Shown here: positions 1 through 7,946 of the stretch, piece by piece
Layout of the letters: each line of letters opens with the position of its first letter
How positions within the stretch are numbered: position 1 is the first letter of the stretch
Origin: Piscinibacter sp943370595
Lineage (GTDB): Bacteria > Pseudomonadota > Gammaproteobacteria > Burkholderiales > Burkholderiaceae_C
DNA: 64,000 bases
NCBI GenBank assembly: GCA_943370595.1
Contig: CALRRO020000007.1
Coordinates: forward strand, 1-64,000
Direction: 5' to 3'
Program-made: the position numbers and the translations under genes
Notes under the pieces: model-generated
The model's database searches: none
What the model saw: only the letters and a program-made list of their open reading frames with translations
What the model was told of the DNA's origin: nothing

Positions 1-261
1 GTGCAAAGCGCTTTCCTGTTGTTGCTCGGAACGGCCGCGTGTACCTGGCTGCGGCTGGACGCAAAGGAACGCAAACACGTTCTTCGCCCCTCGTACTTCG
101 TAGGGCTCTTGCTAGCTCCAGTCGTAGCGGTGCCGTACTACTTCAACCAGACTCGCGAGCGCCCCGAGCGATTCAGAGCCAACCTTTGGTTCATCGCTGT
201 CGCGGTTTCCACGGTTCTGGCCTTCTGGCTTGGGGCAGTCGCGGTCCCAGTCGCCCAGTGA
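1..261 (+). CDS. Small membrane protein, cassette gene, possibly partial at the left edge
   Basis: The 86-residue product is hydrophobic, with likely membrane segments near residues 2-17, 32-48 and 63-85. I do not recognise the family. The frame is open from a GTG at the first base, so the true start may lie outside the window. The TGA stops one base before the core of the first attC, which marks this as the gene of an integron cassette whose upstream boundary is not visible. Confidence 0.6.
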   Translation: MQSAFLLLLGTAACTWLRLDAKERKHVLRPSYFVGLLLAPVVAVPYYFNQTRERPERFRANLWFIAVAVSTVLAFWLGAVAVPVAQ

Positions 262-262
262 G

Positions 263-320
263 GCCTAACCCTTCGCTCGAGCCAGGGACCTCCTCCGGCC
301 CCTCAGCTCAAACGTTAGGC
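263..320 (+). repeat. attC site, short form (58 bp)
   Basis: Cores are GCCTAAC at 263-269 and GTTAGGC at 314-320. The long internal hairpin of the 129-bp sites is missing; the sequence passes from the left arm (GCCAGGGACCTCC) straight to the right arm (CCGGCCCCTCAGCTC). Confidence 0.93.
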
Positions 321-327
321 GTCACCG

Positions 328-759
328 ATGAGTATTGCGATCCGTGCCGCTACCGAAGCTGCCGCGTGGGCTGTTGCTGGCGTGGTGGTGGCACTAGGCT
401 CGGTCTATGTGTTTGGGCGCGTAAGTGTGCCTATGGGCGATTTTGCTGCGTTCGCCGCAGCTCTAGGACTTGTTGGGGGTCTCACTGCATTTGTTGCAGT
501 CGCGGCTTTGGTTAGGAGCCGCTTCCCGCGCAACAGCCCGGTAGTGGGCGCCAGACGTGGTGCAACCATAGGCGTTCTCGTCGTTGTGGTTGTCCCATCG
601 GCGCTTGCGTTCTTCAGCTTCGGGTCGAGTGGCTTTCTCTACAGCCTGTTCGGTCTAGTGTGGTGGTCAGTCGTCATTGCCGGGTTGCCTTTTGCCATTG
701 CTGGCGCCGTGCTCGGCCGCTGGATGGAAAGACGGCTCTTCAGCTCGCGTGGCGCTTAG
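328..759 (+). CDS. Four-helix membrane protein, cassette gene
   Basis: The 143-residue product has four likely membrane helices, near residues 12-30, 36-62, 79-97 and 108-130, and no recognisable domain; its job is unknown. The ATG is 7 bases after the preceding attC. The AGG of that site's 3' core (GTTAGGC) sits 8 bases upstream of the ATG and is the only Shine-Dalgarno-like sequence available. About 90 noncoding bases separate the stop from the next attC. Confidence 0.75.
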   Translation: MSIAIRAATEAAAWAVAGVVVALGSVYVFGRVSVPMGDFAAFAAALGLVGGLTAFVAVAALVRSRFPRNSPVVGARRGATIGVLVVVVVPSALAFFSFGSSGFLYSLFGLVWWSVVIAGLPFAIAGAVLGRWMERRLFSSRGA

Positions 760-848
760 TCATGCTTACGAGCCGCGCTCGTTCTCTAGCCGCCCCGGCG
801 GCTTCCTAGTCTGCGGCCCTGTACTGCGCGCATAGCCCAAACAGTGAC

Positions 849-975
849 GCCTAACCCTTCGCTGGAGCGGACTCGCACCGGCATGGCACTTGGCCCGCGA
901 AGCGTCCAGGCTTAGCATCCGCCTCGCGGGCCAAGCACCATACCGGCGCTCGCCCTCTCAGCTCAAACGTTAGGC
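849..975 (+). repeat. attC site, long form (127 bp)
   Basis: Cores are GCCTAAC (849-855) and GTTAGGC (969-975). Complementary internal arms around GGCACTTGGCCCGCGAAGC form the long variable terminal hairpin. Confidence 0.95.
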
Positions 976-1002
976 ATCGCAACCCGCAACTGCGAGGTGC
1001 TC

Positions 1003-1431
1003 ATGGCAGAAGCGAAGACTAAGCCAACGCAAGCATCGGTGGAGCAGTACATCGCTGCAATCGCCGATCCTGGGCAGCACGCGGATACCGAGTCATTGCT
1101 CAAGCCAATGCTGCGCGCCACGAAGCAAGCTCCCGTTATGTGGGGCTCCAGCATCATTGAGTTTGGCAAGTACACGTACACCTACGCCAGCGGTCGTTCG
1201 GGCGAGGCTTGCGCCACCGGCTTTGCCGCTCGCAAGGGGAAACTCAGCGTCTACCTGGTCGCCAGTGGGCCGTCGCAGCAAGAACTCTTGGCGCGCCTCG
1301 GCAAACACAAGATGGGTAAAGCATGCCTGTCCATCAAGCGCCTTGCGGAAGTTGATCTTGAGGTCCTAGAGCAGCTCGTTGCCGAGTCATACTCCGAAGT
1401 CCATCGCCGCCATCCAGGCAGCGACGCCTAA
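1003..1431 (+). CDS. DUF1801 domain protein, cassette gene
   Basis: The 142-residue product matches the DUF1801 (YdhG-like) pattern by eye: a W-x-S-x-I-I-E-F-G-x-Y motif near residues 46-56, a Y-x-Y-x-S-G-R-x-G stretch, then the GF-x-x-RK-x-x-LSVYL and LGKHK-x-GKACLSIKRL blocks. The family's biochemical role is not established. I prefer the ATG at 1003 over the in-frame GTG two codons earlier. The TAA stop lies inside the 5' core of the next attC, so the cassette has no 3' spacer. Confidence 0.88.
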   Translation: MAEAKTKPTQASVEQYIAAIADPGQHADTESLLKPMLRATKQAPVMWGSSIIEFGKYTYTYASGRSGEACATGFAARKGKLSVYLVASGPSQQELLARLGKHKMGKACLSIKRLAEVDLEVLEQLVAESYSEVHRRHPGSDA

Positions 1432-1554
1432 CCCTTCGCTCGAGCCAGGGACCTCCACCGGCATGGCACTTGGCCCGCGAAGCGCTCGCTGTCATCATCC
1501 GCTTCGCGGGCCAAGCACCATGCCGCTTCCGGCCCCTCAGCTCAAACGTTAGGC
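1426..1554 (+). repeat. attC site, long form (129 bp)
   Basis: Cores are GCCTAAC (1426-1432) and GTTAGGC (1548-1554). The arms GGCACTTGGCCCGCGAAGC and GCTTCGCGGGCCAAGCACC pair. The stop codon of the DUF1801 gene overlaps the 5' core. Confidence 0.96.
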
Positions 1555-1920
1555 AGCGCAGCGCGCCAGAAGCTCAAGCCATCCAAGCACATCGAACCAG
1601 GCGCGCATGAAAGTCAGAAAGTGGAACGGCGCGCAGAGCACGGCGAATTCAAGGCGCGGATGGTGAGTAGCTGGCCAAGAAGAATGTGCGAGTTCTGCTC
1701 GCTCCAAGCACAGCGCGCTTGTCGTCAAAGGCCGCGCTTCTTCGAGCCTCCGCTTAGCTCGGGCGGTTCTTGAGTCAGGGGCTTGGGCCTGCGCTCTCTC
1801 AGCACAGTGGTACGCGAAACGCTAAGCGGCGCAGGGCTGGTCATCATCTGCACTCGCCAAAGCCCTTCGTCTTCATACCGGCGGCACCGGCTTCGCTCTG
1901 CCTTCGTTCACCAGTGCGCT
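1555..1920 (+). other. Cassette body without a recognisable gene
   Basis: These 366 bases lie between two complete attC sites and so form a cassette, but they hold no frame that looks like a protein. An ATG at 1608 closes after 19 codons, and a frame at 1770-1958 runs into the attC with no family resemblance. It could be a gene-less cassette carrying a promoter or RNA, or a decayed gene; the sequence does not decide. Confidence 0.6.
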
Positions 1921-2046
1921 GCCTAACCCTTCGCTCGAGCGGACCTCCACCGGCGTAGCACTTGGCCCGCGAGCCACTTCAGGTCATCATCCGTCTCGCG
2001 GGCCAAGCGCCACACCGGCGGGGTCCGCTCAGCTCAAACGTTAGGC
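1921..2046 (+). repeat. attC site, long form (126 bp)
   Basis: Cores are GCCTAAC (1921-1927) and GTTAGGC (2040-2046). The internal hairpin is present, with loop sequence AGGTCATCATCCG. Confidence 0.95.
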
Positions 2047-2051
2047 CTCAC

Positions 2052-3111
2052 GAATTCTCATACTAAGTGCAACACGCTTGGACGTGCGCCTCATTCGGCG
2101 TACTGAACCCGAGGACCTTCCTCGGCCTGTCGTTGAGCTCTCGCTCGATCTCGTTGCATCGTTGCTGCGTCAGGTTCTTGAAGCAACTGCCCTTGGGCAA
2201 GCACTGCCTGATCAGCCCGTTCGTGTTCTCGTTGGTCCCTCTCTCCCACGAGTGGTGCGGCTGCGTGAAGTACACCTTGATTCCCAGCTTGGCCTCCAGC
2301 TCTTTGAACCCGTGGAACTCGGTCCCGTTGTCCAGCGTCAGGCTGTTCATCTTCAGTCTGCCGGCTCGCACCTCCCTGAGCAGCGCCTTGTTTACCTCCG
2401 CCGCCTGCCTGGCACGCAGCTTCACGATCCTCGTCCTTCTCGTCATTCGGTCCACCAGCGTCAGCAGGCAGTGCCTACCGTCCTTGCCCGTCACCGTGTC
2501 GCCTTCGAGATGGCCGACCTCGCTCCTGTCCTCGGCCTGCCTGGGCCGCTCGCTCAGCGGCCTCTTGCCGCTCATCCGCCCTCGTAGATCCCTTACCCGG
2601 TAGCCCTTGCGGTACCGACGCGACAACTGCCGTGTCTGCAACCAGCTCATGCCCCCTCTGGCCTTGTCCTAGGCCAGCTATCGGTAGATGGTGCTCGTGC
2701 CTATCCTCATCCCCCGCCTCTTGCGCAGCCTGCCGCTGATCTGCTCTGGGCTCCACTTCCTTCCAAGCATTTCGTGCACCACCGCCACTTTGCACGCCTT
2801 GAACTGGCTGCCCTGCCGGCTGCGCCGTCGTCTGGCCCTGGCTTAGCTGTCCGCCTTCTCCACGCTGTACCACCCATCGTTCCTGTCCACGTTGCGCATG
2901 AGTTCCCGGCTGATCGTCGAGGCGCTTCGACACAGCGCCCTTCCGATCTTCCTCAGGCTCTAGCCCATCGACTTGTGCTCCACGATCAGGTACCGTTCCC
3001 TCGTGGTGAGTTGGTGATATCCCATTGCAGACCCTTCTTGCCGGAAGAGATGCAGTAAGTCTCCAACTCACCGCCCCCTTCTTGAAGGTGTTGCACTTCA
3101 CCTGGGAATCC
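2052..3111 (-). mobile_element. IS30-family insertion sequence, decayed
   Basis: The element is about 1.06 kb, bounded by imperfect 24-bp inverted repeats at 2052-2075 and 3088-3111. These share a perfect inner 11-mer AAGTGCAACAC, and 19 of 24 positions match overall. It carries one minus-strand IS30-type transposase frame. It landed about 5 bases inside the cassette that starts at 2041, upstream of the VOC gene at 3161, separating that gene from any upstream transcription on the array. I could not make out a clear target-site duplication. Confidence 0.85.
2063..3025 (-). pseudogene. IS30-family transposase with four in-frame stop codons
   Basis: Read from the ATG at 3025, the frame is intact for 320 codons but contains three TAG and one TAA codons in its first 125 codons: in the N-terminal helix-turn-helix region (after KSMG), after KADS, and in the YR-stop-LA-stop-DKARGG stretch. 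The C-terminal 195 codons from 2650 are open and hold the DDE motifs: D in EGDTV, D in LTLDNGTEF, E in the ERGTNEN block. The lesions look like point substitutions (for example TGG to TAG and CAG to TAG) rather than frameshifts. No full transposase can be made without stop-codon suppression. Confidence 0.88.
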
Positions 3112-3160
3112 GCCCCTCGTAGGCGTAGCGCTTGTTTATCGTCCAGTATCGGAGGTCCTT

Positions 3161-3547
3161 ATGAAGCGAGTCACTGGTATCGGGGGAATCTTCTTCAACG
3201 CAAAGGACCCAGTCGCTCTTCGCGCCTGGTACAAGCAGCATTTGGGCATGGATGTCCAGGAATGGGGAGGTACCGCCTTCACATGGACCGACGGCGCGGG
3301 AAACCCGATGAAGGGAACCACCATTTGGTCTGTTGGCGCCGAAGACGGAAATCACTTCGCTCCGAGTTTTTCGTCGTTCATGGTGAACTACCGAGTCGAA
3401 GATCTCACCTCCTTGCTTCAAGCGCTTCGGGACGAGGGGTGTCAGGTGCTAGAGAAGACCGACGACTCCGAGTACGGCAAGTTTGGCTGGGTCATGGACC
3501 CGGAGGGCAACAAGGTCGAACTCTGGCAACCGCCAGCAGGGCAGTAG
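3161..3547 (+). CDS. VOC superfamily (glyoxalase-fold) protein, cassette gene
   Basis: The 128-residue product fits a single-unit glyoxalase/bleomycin-resistance fold. An N-terminal strand-helix runs FFNAKDPVALRAWYKQHLGM, a central block reads FMVNYRVEDLTSLLQALRDEG, and the closing DPEGNKVELWQP motif carries the usual metal-binding glutamate. Its substrate cannot be told from sequence. A GGAGG precedes the ATG. The IS30 element interrupts the cassette 50 bases upstream, so expression now depends on what lies in that short leader. Confidence 0.9.
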   Translation: MKRVTGIGGIFFNAKDPVALRAWYKQHLGMDVQEWGGTAFTWTDGAGNPMKGTTIWSVGAEDGNHFAPSFSSFMVNYRVEDLTSLLQALRDEGCQVLEKTDDSEYGKFGWVMDPEGNKVELWQPPAGQ

Positions 3548-3575
3548 CCGCCACTGCTTCGGAACAAGAGCCGAG

Positions 3576-3704
3576 GCCTAAGCCTTCGCTCGAGCCAGGG
3601 ACCTCCACCTGCATGGCACTTGGCCCGCGAGGCTCTTCAGGTCATCATCCGCCTCGCGGGCCAAGCACCACGCCGGTTCCGGCCCCTCAGCTCAAACGTT
3701 AGGC
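3576..3704 (+). repeat. attC site, long form (129 bp)
   Basis: Cores are GCCTAAG (3576-3582, last base off consensus) and GTTAGGC (3698-3704). The long hairpin is present. Confidence 0.94.
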
Positions 3705-3883
3705 CTCGCAGCCCACGCTTAAGCAGTCAGCTCCAGCCCAGTCGGTACTCCCGAGCCGCGCTTGTCGATCTTTGCTTCATCTGTTCGTCGCTCCAGTTCC
3801 GCAACAGACCCGCGCGCCCACCCCAGACAGCCGGTGGGGTCGTCTTTCTGGCCGAGCCCGTAACAGCGTTCACCGAGGTCAAC

Positions 3884-4093
3884 ATGGCAACTCAAGTCAA
3901 GGTCACCGGTCCAGCGTCCTACTTGCCCTCCATCGAGAAGAAGTACGGCAAACCCATTGAGCACTGGATGCAAGTCCTCATGAAGGCTGGGCCTCTCAAG
4001 CACATGGAACTGGTAAACCACCTGAAGGCAGATCACGCACTGGGTCACGGGCACGCGAATGCGCTGGTCGCTTGGTACTTGACGAAGAAGTAG
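3884..4093 (+). CDS. DUF4287 domain protein, cassette gene
   Basis: The 69-residue protein matches the short DUF4287 domain: an SIEKKYGKPIEHWM start, then MKHME-type and LKADHALGHGHANALV blocks. These domains occur alone or fused to SRPBCC domains, and their function is unknown. The ATG at 3884 is preceded by a GAGG. A longer frame upstream reads through the preceding attC and is not protein-like. About 40 noncoding bases follow before the next attC. Confidence 0.88.
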   Translation: MATQVKVTGPASYLPSIEKKYGKPIEHWMQVLMKAGPLKHMELVNHLKADHALGHGHANALVAWYLTKK

Positions 4094-4134
4094 TCGCCAC
4101 CGTGCGCCCGCTCTGGTGCGCGGCGAGATGCGAG

Positions 4135-4263
4135 GCCTAACCTTTCGCTCAAGCCAGGGACCTCCACCGGCAAGCCTGTTGGCCCGCGCGCAGCCCAATG
4201 CCATCATCCGTCGCGCGAGCCAAGCGCCTTGCCGGTTCCGGCACCTCAATTCAAACGTCAGGC
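4135..4263 (+). repeat. attC site, long form (129 bp)
   Basis: Cores are GCCTAAC (4135-4141) and GTCAGGC (4257-4263). The hairpin arms differ from most neighbours (GTTGGCCCGCGCG paired with CGCGCGAGCCAAGC), with compensating changes on both sides. Confidence 0.93.
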
Positions 4264-4280
4264 ACCAACGGGAGACTCCT

Positions 4281-4841
4281 ATGCGGCGTACCTGGAGAAG
4301 CAAGTCCACCGAACTCGCTGCTTCCGCAGCCGACTTCGAGGCGGTCAAGGTGGTCTTGGAGCTCGTTCGCGCACAAAGCGCCATTCGCTTCGCTGCCCTG
4401 CCCTTCTTTCTGGCCGCTCTGGCGATCCTTACCAAGACCTTTTACGAACTCGACCTCATTGATCGTCGATTGATCGCTCTAGCCGCACTTGGCTTGACGA
4501 TCGTCGCAGTGGTGATAGAGATAGTCCTGTCACGAAACCTGCTGGCTTGGTGGACTGCAATCGATCCCATCCTCAGGCAGCGCGAGAGCTGGCAGGCCAT
4601 CCACGCGCACCGCAACCCGGCATCCCTGTCGTGGGCTCGTTGGGCGCTCTTGTCTCCATACATCGCGACACTGGTCTTCTGGCTTCATCGGAGCCTTTGC
4701 CTGTTGTTTCCCCCTCCTGCAGGCATCAGCGAGGAACGACATGGGGTCGCGCTGAGCCTTGTCGCCGGCGTGGTTGGGCTGGCCATCTGCTTTACAGCAG
4801 CGCAAGCATGGCGCAGCGCACGTCGACGCGTTGACGCCTAA
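4281..4841 (+). CDS. Membrane protein of unknown function, cassette gene
   Basis: The 186-residue product has a charged N-terminal helix (residues 1-34) and four likely membrane segments near 36-55, 64-85, 125-146 and 156-175. No domain is recognised. The ATG follows a GGAGA at good spacing. The TAA stop lies in the 5' core of the following attC, giving the protein a C-terminal alanine. Confidence 0.78.
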   Translation: MRRTWRSKSTELAASAADFEAVKVVLELVRAQSAIRFAALPFFLAALAILTKTFYELDLIDRRLIALAALGLTIVAVVIEIVLSRNLLAWWTAIDPILRQRESWQAIHAHRNPASLSWARWALLSPYIATLVFWLHRSLCLLFPPPAGISEERHGVALSLVAGVVGLAICFTAAQAWRSARRRVDA

Positions 4842-4893
4842 CCCTTCGCTCCAGCCAGAGACCTCCAGCGGTATGGCAGCTCAGACGTTGGGC
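4836..4893 (+). repeat. attC site, short form (58 bp)
   Basis: Cores are GCCTAAC (4836-4842) and GTTGGGC (4887-4893). The internal hairpin is absent. Confidence 0.92.
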
Positions 4894-4968
4894 ATCGCAC
4901 ACACCCATCACCCAGATACATCTGCGAAGGAAGCAGCCCCCTGGAGTCGCCTGAGGAGACGGGGAACC

Positions 4969-5397
4969 ATGTCGATAGAAGCTTCGCGTCTAGCCGCAGT
5001 GCTTTGCCTTGGAAGTGCTGGCGTTGCGACGCAGGTCAACGCGGCGCCGGAAACCTGGACCCTGGTGCGCAGCGAGCCAACAATTGCGTATTACTTGAAC
5101 AAAGAGACTGTCCAGATCCAAGGCGGGTACCTCGCGTACTGGATCTTGGTGAACTTCAACTACGACCCTCAGTTTGACGGAGCTCAGCCATACAAGTCCG
5201 CCCGACTGCTGCGGTACGCAGACTGCGCAACTCGCGAGCAAGACACGAAGTCAATCTTTCAGTACCACGCTCCGATGGGTCGAGGCGAGCCGACCTGGGT
5301 TCTGACCTTTGAAGACGCCACCATTCGCATGCAAGCGACGGAACCGGGGAGCGTTGGCGCGCAGATCTTGGACGTCGCTTGCTCGCTCAAGAAGTGA
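4969..5397 (+). CDS. Secreted surface-adhesin-E-like protein, cassette gene
   Basis: The 142-residue product begins with a signal peptide (residues 1-25, ending VNAA). The mature part resembles the surface-adhesin protein E family by eye: an aromatic-rich start, a YLAYWILVNF strand, a YKSARLLRYADC block with an SIFQYHAPMG segment, and two conserved cysteines (ADC and VACS). Export to the periplasm or surface is likely; a role in adhesion is not shown. A GAGGAGA precedes the ATG. Confidence 0.72.
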   Translation: MSIEASRLAAVLCLGSAGVATQVNAAPETWTLVRSEPTIAYYLNKETVQIQGGYLAYWILVNFNYDPQFDGAQPYKSARLLRYADCATREQDTKSIFQYHAPMGRGEPTWVLTFEDATIRMQATEPGSVGAQILDVACSLKK

Positions 5398-5422
5398 CCC
5401 CGCCTACCTCAGAAGCGGCAGT

Positions 5423-5549
5423 GCCCAACCCTTCACTCGAGCCAGGGCCTACGCCGGCATGGCACTTGGCCCGCAAGGCGTTCACTGTCATCATCCACCT
5501 CGGGGCCAAACGCCATGCCGGTTCCGGCCCCTCAGCCCAAATTGTGAGC
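5423..5549 (+). repeat. attC site, long form with degenerate 3' core (127 bp)
   Basis: The 5' core is GCCCAAC (5423-5429). The 3' core position reads TGTGAGC (5543-5549), several changes from GTTRRRY, so recombination here may be impaired although the hairpin remains. Confidence 0.85.
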
Positions 5550-5565
5550 CTTTCACGAACCGATT

Positions 5566-5973
5566 GTGCAAACCCCAGCGGCCCAACACCTCATCACTCG
5601 AAGCCTGGTCCTTGTGGCCGTAGTAATCTGTGCGCTCGGCGCTAAGGCGTCCGCAGCAGTTGCTGAGATTCAGCCGAAGCCAGTCACCCGGTGCGGCTGG
5701 TTTCAGAACCCGACCCCTGGCAATGCGTGGCTCACTGACAAGGATGCTCAGTGGATCATCGGAACTCAGGGCGGGCATCAAGCCGAGGGCGAATGGCCCG
5801 ACTTCAATGGGAAGCACTGGGTCAATACGAACAGAAGCTATGGCTACGGCTGTGCCTGCATGCGAGTCATAGCCGACTCCCAGTCCCATGAAGTGCAGCG
5901 CATCTTCAGTGCCACTATTCGCCCACTCAGGGCCTGCCACCAAGATCCAAGCCTTCCAAAGCCGGAGGCTTAG
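5566..5973 (+). CDS. DUF4087 domain secreted protein, cassette gene
   Basis: The 135-residue product has an N-terminal signal (about residues 1-32). It also carries the DUF4087 signature: CGWFQNPTPGNAWL, an aromatic QGG block, a WVNTNRSYGYGCACM motif and a closing PLRACHQD. The four cysteines suggest a disulfide-bonded periplasmic protein of unknown role. The start is a GTG at 5566; no better ATG exists. The TAG stop is inside the next attC core. Confidence 0.85.
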   Translation: MQTPAAQHLITRSLVLVAVVICALGAKASAAVAEIQPKPVTRCGWFQNPTPGNAWLTDKDAQWIIGTQGGHQAEGEWPDFNGKHWVNTNRSYGYGCACMRVIADSQSHEVQRIFSATIRPLRACHQDPSLPKPEA

Positions 5974-6039
5974 CTCTTCGCTTGGGCCAGGTAACTCCAT
6001 CGGCGTGGCGCATCCGGCCCCTCGGTTCGAACGTTAGGC
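5968..6039 (+). repeat. attC site, intermediate form (72 bp)
   Basis: Cores are GCTTAGC (5968-5974, off consensus) and GTTAGGC (6033-6039). Most of the hairpin is deleted, leaving GGCGTGGCGCATCCGGCC. Confidence 0.85.
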
Positions 6040-6055
6040 CCCACAGGAAACGTCA

Positions 6056-6571
6056 ATGCAACTCTGCGTCCCCGCCTTGCTTGCGCTCAGTTTGTTGGCG
6101 TGCTCGGCTGCCACATTCGCTCAGGAGCTCGTCGTTCAGGTAACCGATCCGAACGTCTCGGTCACCATCCCCGACCAACGTCAAGTACAACTCGGCCCGC
6201 ACCCGAATGCGGCTCACAATCGCTCCGCCCGACTGTTCGGCTCAAGCAGCGATGGCCTCAACGTCTCGGTGCTTACGCCAAGGGCCGAAGGTGCCACCGC
6301 GCAGCAGTGCGCAAGTTGGCTGACCGGCAGCACGATCGCGCGCTACACACCCGATCTGGCGGCCGTACAGTTTTTCCCGGCCGGGGACAACGCATGGGTC
6401 CTCCTCTACCCGTTCAAGATTGAGTCCGTGGAGCAACTCAAGGCGCACGTGTTCTCAGGCAACAACAAGGGGCAGTGCATCGAGGTGCATATGTCTCGCC
6501 TCGCAACCTCAGAGCAACAGCGCCAAGCTTGGTTTGCTGGCTTCCGCGGCATCACGGTGAAGATCCAGTAG
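6056..6571 (+). CDS. Exported protein of unknown family, cassette gene
   Basis: The 171-residue product starts with a signal sequence of about 22 residues. A cysteine inside the LLAC-like stretch near residue 16 also allows a lipoprotein reading. The mature part is a mixed alpha/beta sequence with a QQCASWL segment and a C-terminal FAGFRGITVKIQ. I recognise no family. The ATG at 6056 is 16 bases after the attC. Confidence 0.72.
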   Translation: MQLCVPALLALSLLACSAATFAQELVVQVTDPNVSVTIPDQRQVQLGPHPNAAHNRSARLFGSSSDGLNVSVLTPRAEGATAQQCASWLTGSTIARYTPDLAAVQFFPAGDNAWVLLYPFKIESVEQLKAHVFSGNNKGQCIEVHMSRLATSEQQRQAWFAGFRGITVKIQ

Positions 6572-6580
6572 CGCGGTGGG

Positions 6581-6709
6581 GCCCAACCCATCGCTCGAGC
6601 CAGTGACCTCCACCGGCTTGGCACTTGGCCCGCGAGGCGCTCTGGTCTATCGTCCACCTCGCGGGCCAAGCACCATTCGGGCTCCGGCCCCTCAGCTCAA
6701 ACGTCAGGC
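6581..6709 (+). repeat. attC site, long form (129 bp)
   Basis: Cores are GCCCAAC (6581-6587) and GTCAGGC (6703-6709). The long hairpin is present with loop CTGGTCTATCGTCC. Confidence 0.95.
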
Positions 6710-6735
6710 AGCACCATCAGGCTCGGAGCGGACCC

Positions 6736-7119
6736 ATGACCATCGCCCAAACTCCGGCGTCCCTGCACGGCTCTTGCCACTGCGGCTCCGTGCGCATCAC
6801 TTTGCCATCGGCGCCAGAGAAGGCGACCGACTGCAACTGCTCGATCTGCCGGCGTCTGGCCGGGCTGTGGGCCTACTACGAGTACGGCACCGTGCTCATT
6901 GAAGGGCACCCTGAGAACACGACCGAGTACATCTGGGGCGACAGAACGCTTCGCACGGTGCGATGCAAGACTTGTGGAGTTGCAACTCACTGGGAGCCTC
7001 TGCAGCCGAAGCCAGGCGAAAGGCACGGAGTGAACCTCCGCAACTTCGATCCCAAGCTCCTGCAATCTGTGTTGGTTCGCAAGTTTGATGGCGCAGACAC
7101 CTGGACCTACATCGACTGA
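6736..7119 (+). CDS. GFA-family zinc protein, cassette gene
   Basis: The 127-residue product is a GFA (glutathione-dependent formaldehyde-activating enzyme-like) domain. Zinc-ligand cysteines occur as CHC near residue 14-16, CNCSIC near 33-38, and CKTC in the second half. GFA proteins are small cytosolic zinc proteins; only some act on S-hydroxymethylglutathione, so the substrate is open. The ATG at 6736 follows a GGAGCGGA sequence. A second GFA cassette lies at 17926. Confidence 0.9.
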   Translation: MTIAQTPASLHGSCHCGSVRITLPSAPEKATDCNCSICRRLAGLWAYYEYGTVLIEGHPENTTEYIWGDRTLRTVRCKTCGVATHWEPLQPKPGERHGVNLRNFDPKLLQSVLVRKFDGADTWTYID

Positions 7120-7135
7120 AGTTGCGCGCAGTGCT

Positions 7136-7169
7136 GCCTGGCCCTTCGCTCGAGCCAGGGATCGCAGGC
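7136..7169 (+). repeat. Decayed attC remnant (34 bp)
   Basis: A GCCTGGC-like 5' core at 7136 and the left arm CCTTCGCTCGAGCCAGGG run straight into a CGCAGGC. The hairpin and right arm are lost. Confidence 0.7.
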
Positions 7170-7183
7170 ACCGACCGATTCCC

Positions 7184-7801
7184 ATGCAGTCGCACAACTC
7201 TTCTGACCCTGAAGCCGCTGCAGAGCCCCTGCCGGTGGCGCCATACAACTCCTGGATCGGGCCAATCGGGCCGGTGTCCATGCTTCTGGCACTGTTGCCC
7301 GTGCTGGTGCTCTTCTTTGCTCCAGTCGATGTCCTCGACAGATACCGATTTCTGCGCCCGCTCACGCAGTGGGCGGCCAGCACCATTCCGGTCTTTCACC
7401 TTCATGCCGACCAATCGCCTATCCCGCAGGTTGTCCAGTTGGTGGACGCGCTTGTACTGGTCGCAACACTGGGCATCGCCGCCACCACCTTGCTCTTCGG
7501 GTTGGTCTACTACCGGACTCTGCTCAAGCGCCACCAATTGACGGCACCGCACCCTCCCAAGACCTACGCCGTCGGGATCCTCCTCGGACCTCTCTTCGCA
7601 GTGGTCGCCATGCTCCTATTCCCGGTACCCGGTGTCATCACCGAGACAGCGGAGCATGCTCAGATTCGTTCTGCCACTTACGCCATGTTTTCCTTCTTCA
7701 CGCCCTTCCTCGCAGGCCTGTTCGCAGGCTGTTCTCCGCTGTTCCTGCGGCTGTTCATTGACAGCTACCTGTTCAGTCGCCCAGTCACGACGAGGGAGTG
7801 A
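7184..7801 (+). CDS. Polytopic membrane protein, cassette gene
   Basis: The 205-residue product has about four membrane segments, near residues 28-48, 85-108, 122-146 and 160-186, joined by polar loops. No family is recognised. The ATG at 7184 lies 14 bases after the decayed attC; longer upstream frames read through the previous gene and are not plausible. Confidence 0.75.
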   Translation: MQSHNSSDPEAAAEPLPVAPYNSWIGPIGPVSMLLALLPVLVLFFAPVDVLDRYRFLRPLTQWAASTIPVFHLHADQSPIPQVVQLVDALVLVATLGIAATTLLFGLVYYRTLLKRHQLTAPHPPKTYAVGILLGPLFAVVAMLLFPVPGVITETAEHAQIRSATYAMFSFFTPFLAGLFAGCSPLFLRLFIDSYLFSRPVTTRE

Positions 7802-7802
7802 T

Positions 7803-7931
7803 CACTACCCCTTCGCTCGCGGCAGACCTCCACCGGCATGACGCTTGGTCCGCGAGGCTCTCCAGGCTTATGCTCCGACTCGCGGCTCAAGCGTCATGCC
7901 GGCGTCGGACTGCTCAGCCCAAAGTATGGGC
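7803..7931 (+). repeat. attC site, long form with degenerate cores (129 bp)
   Basis: The body aligns over its full length with the other long sites, including CTTGGTCCGCGAGGC arms. The cores read CACTACC (7803-7809) and TATGGGC (7925-7931), both off consensus, so the site may be inactive. Confidence 0.8.
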
Positions 7932-7946
7932 ATCGGAGGACCGATC

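Noticed and set aside
2067..2603. Two + strand frames of about 170-178 codons over the IS element
   Set aside because: They are reverse-strand shadows of the intact C-terminal half of the IS30 transposase.
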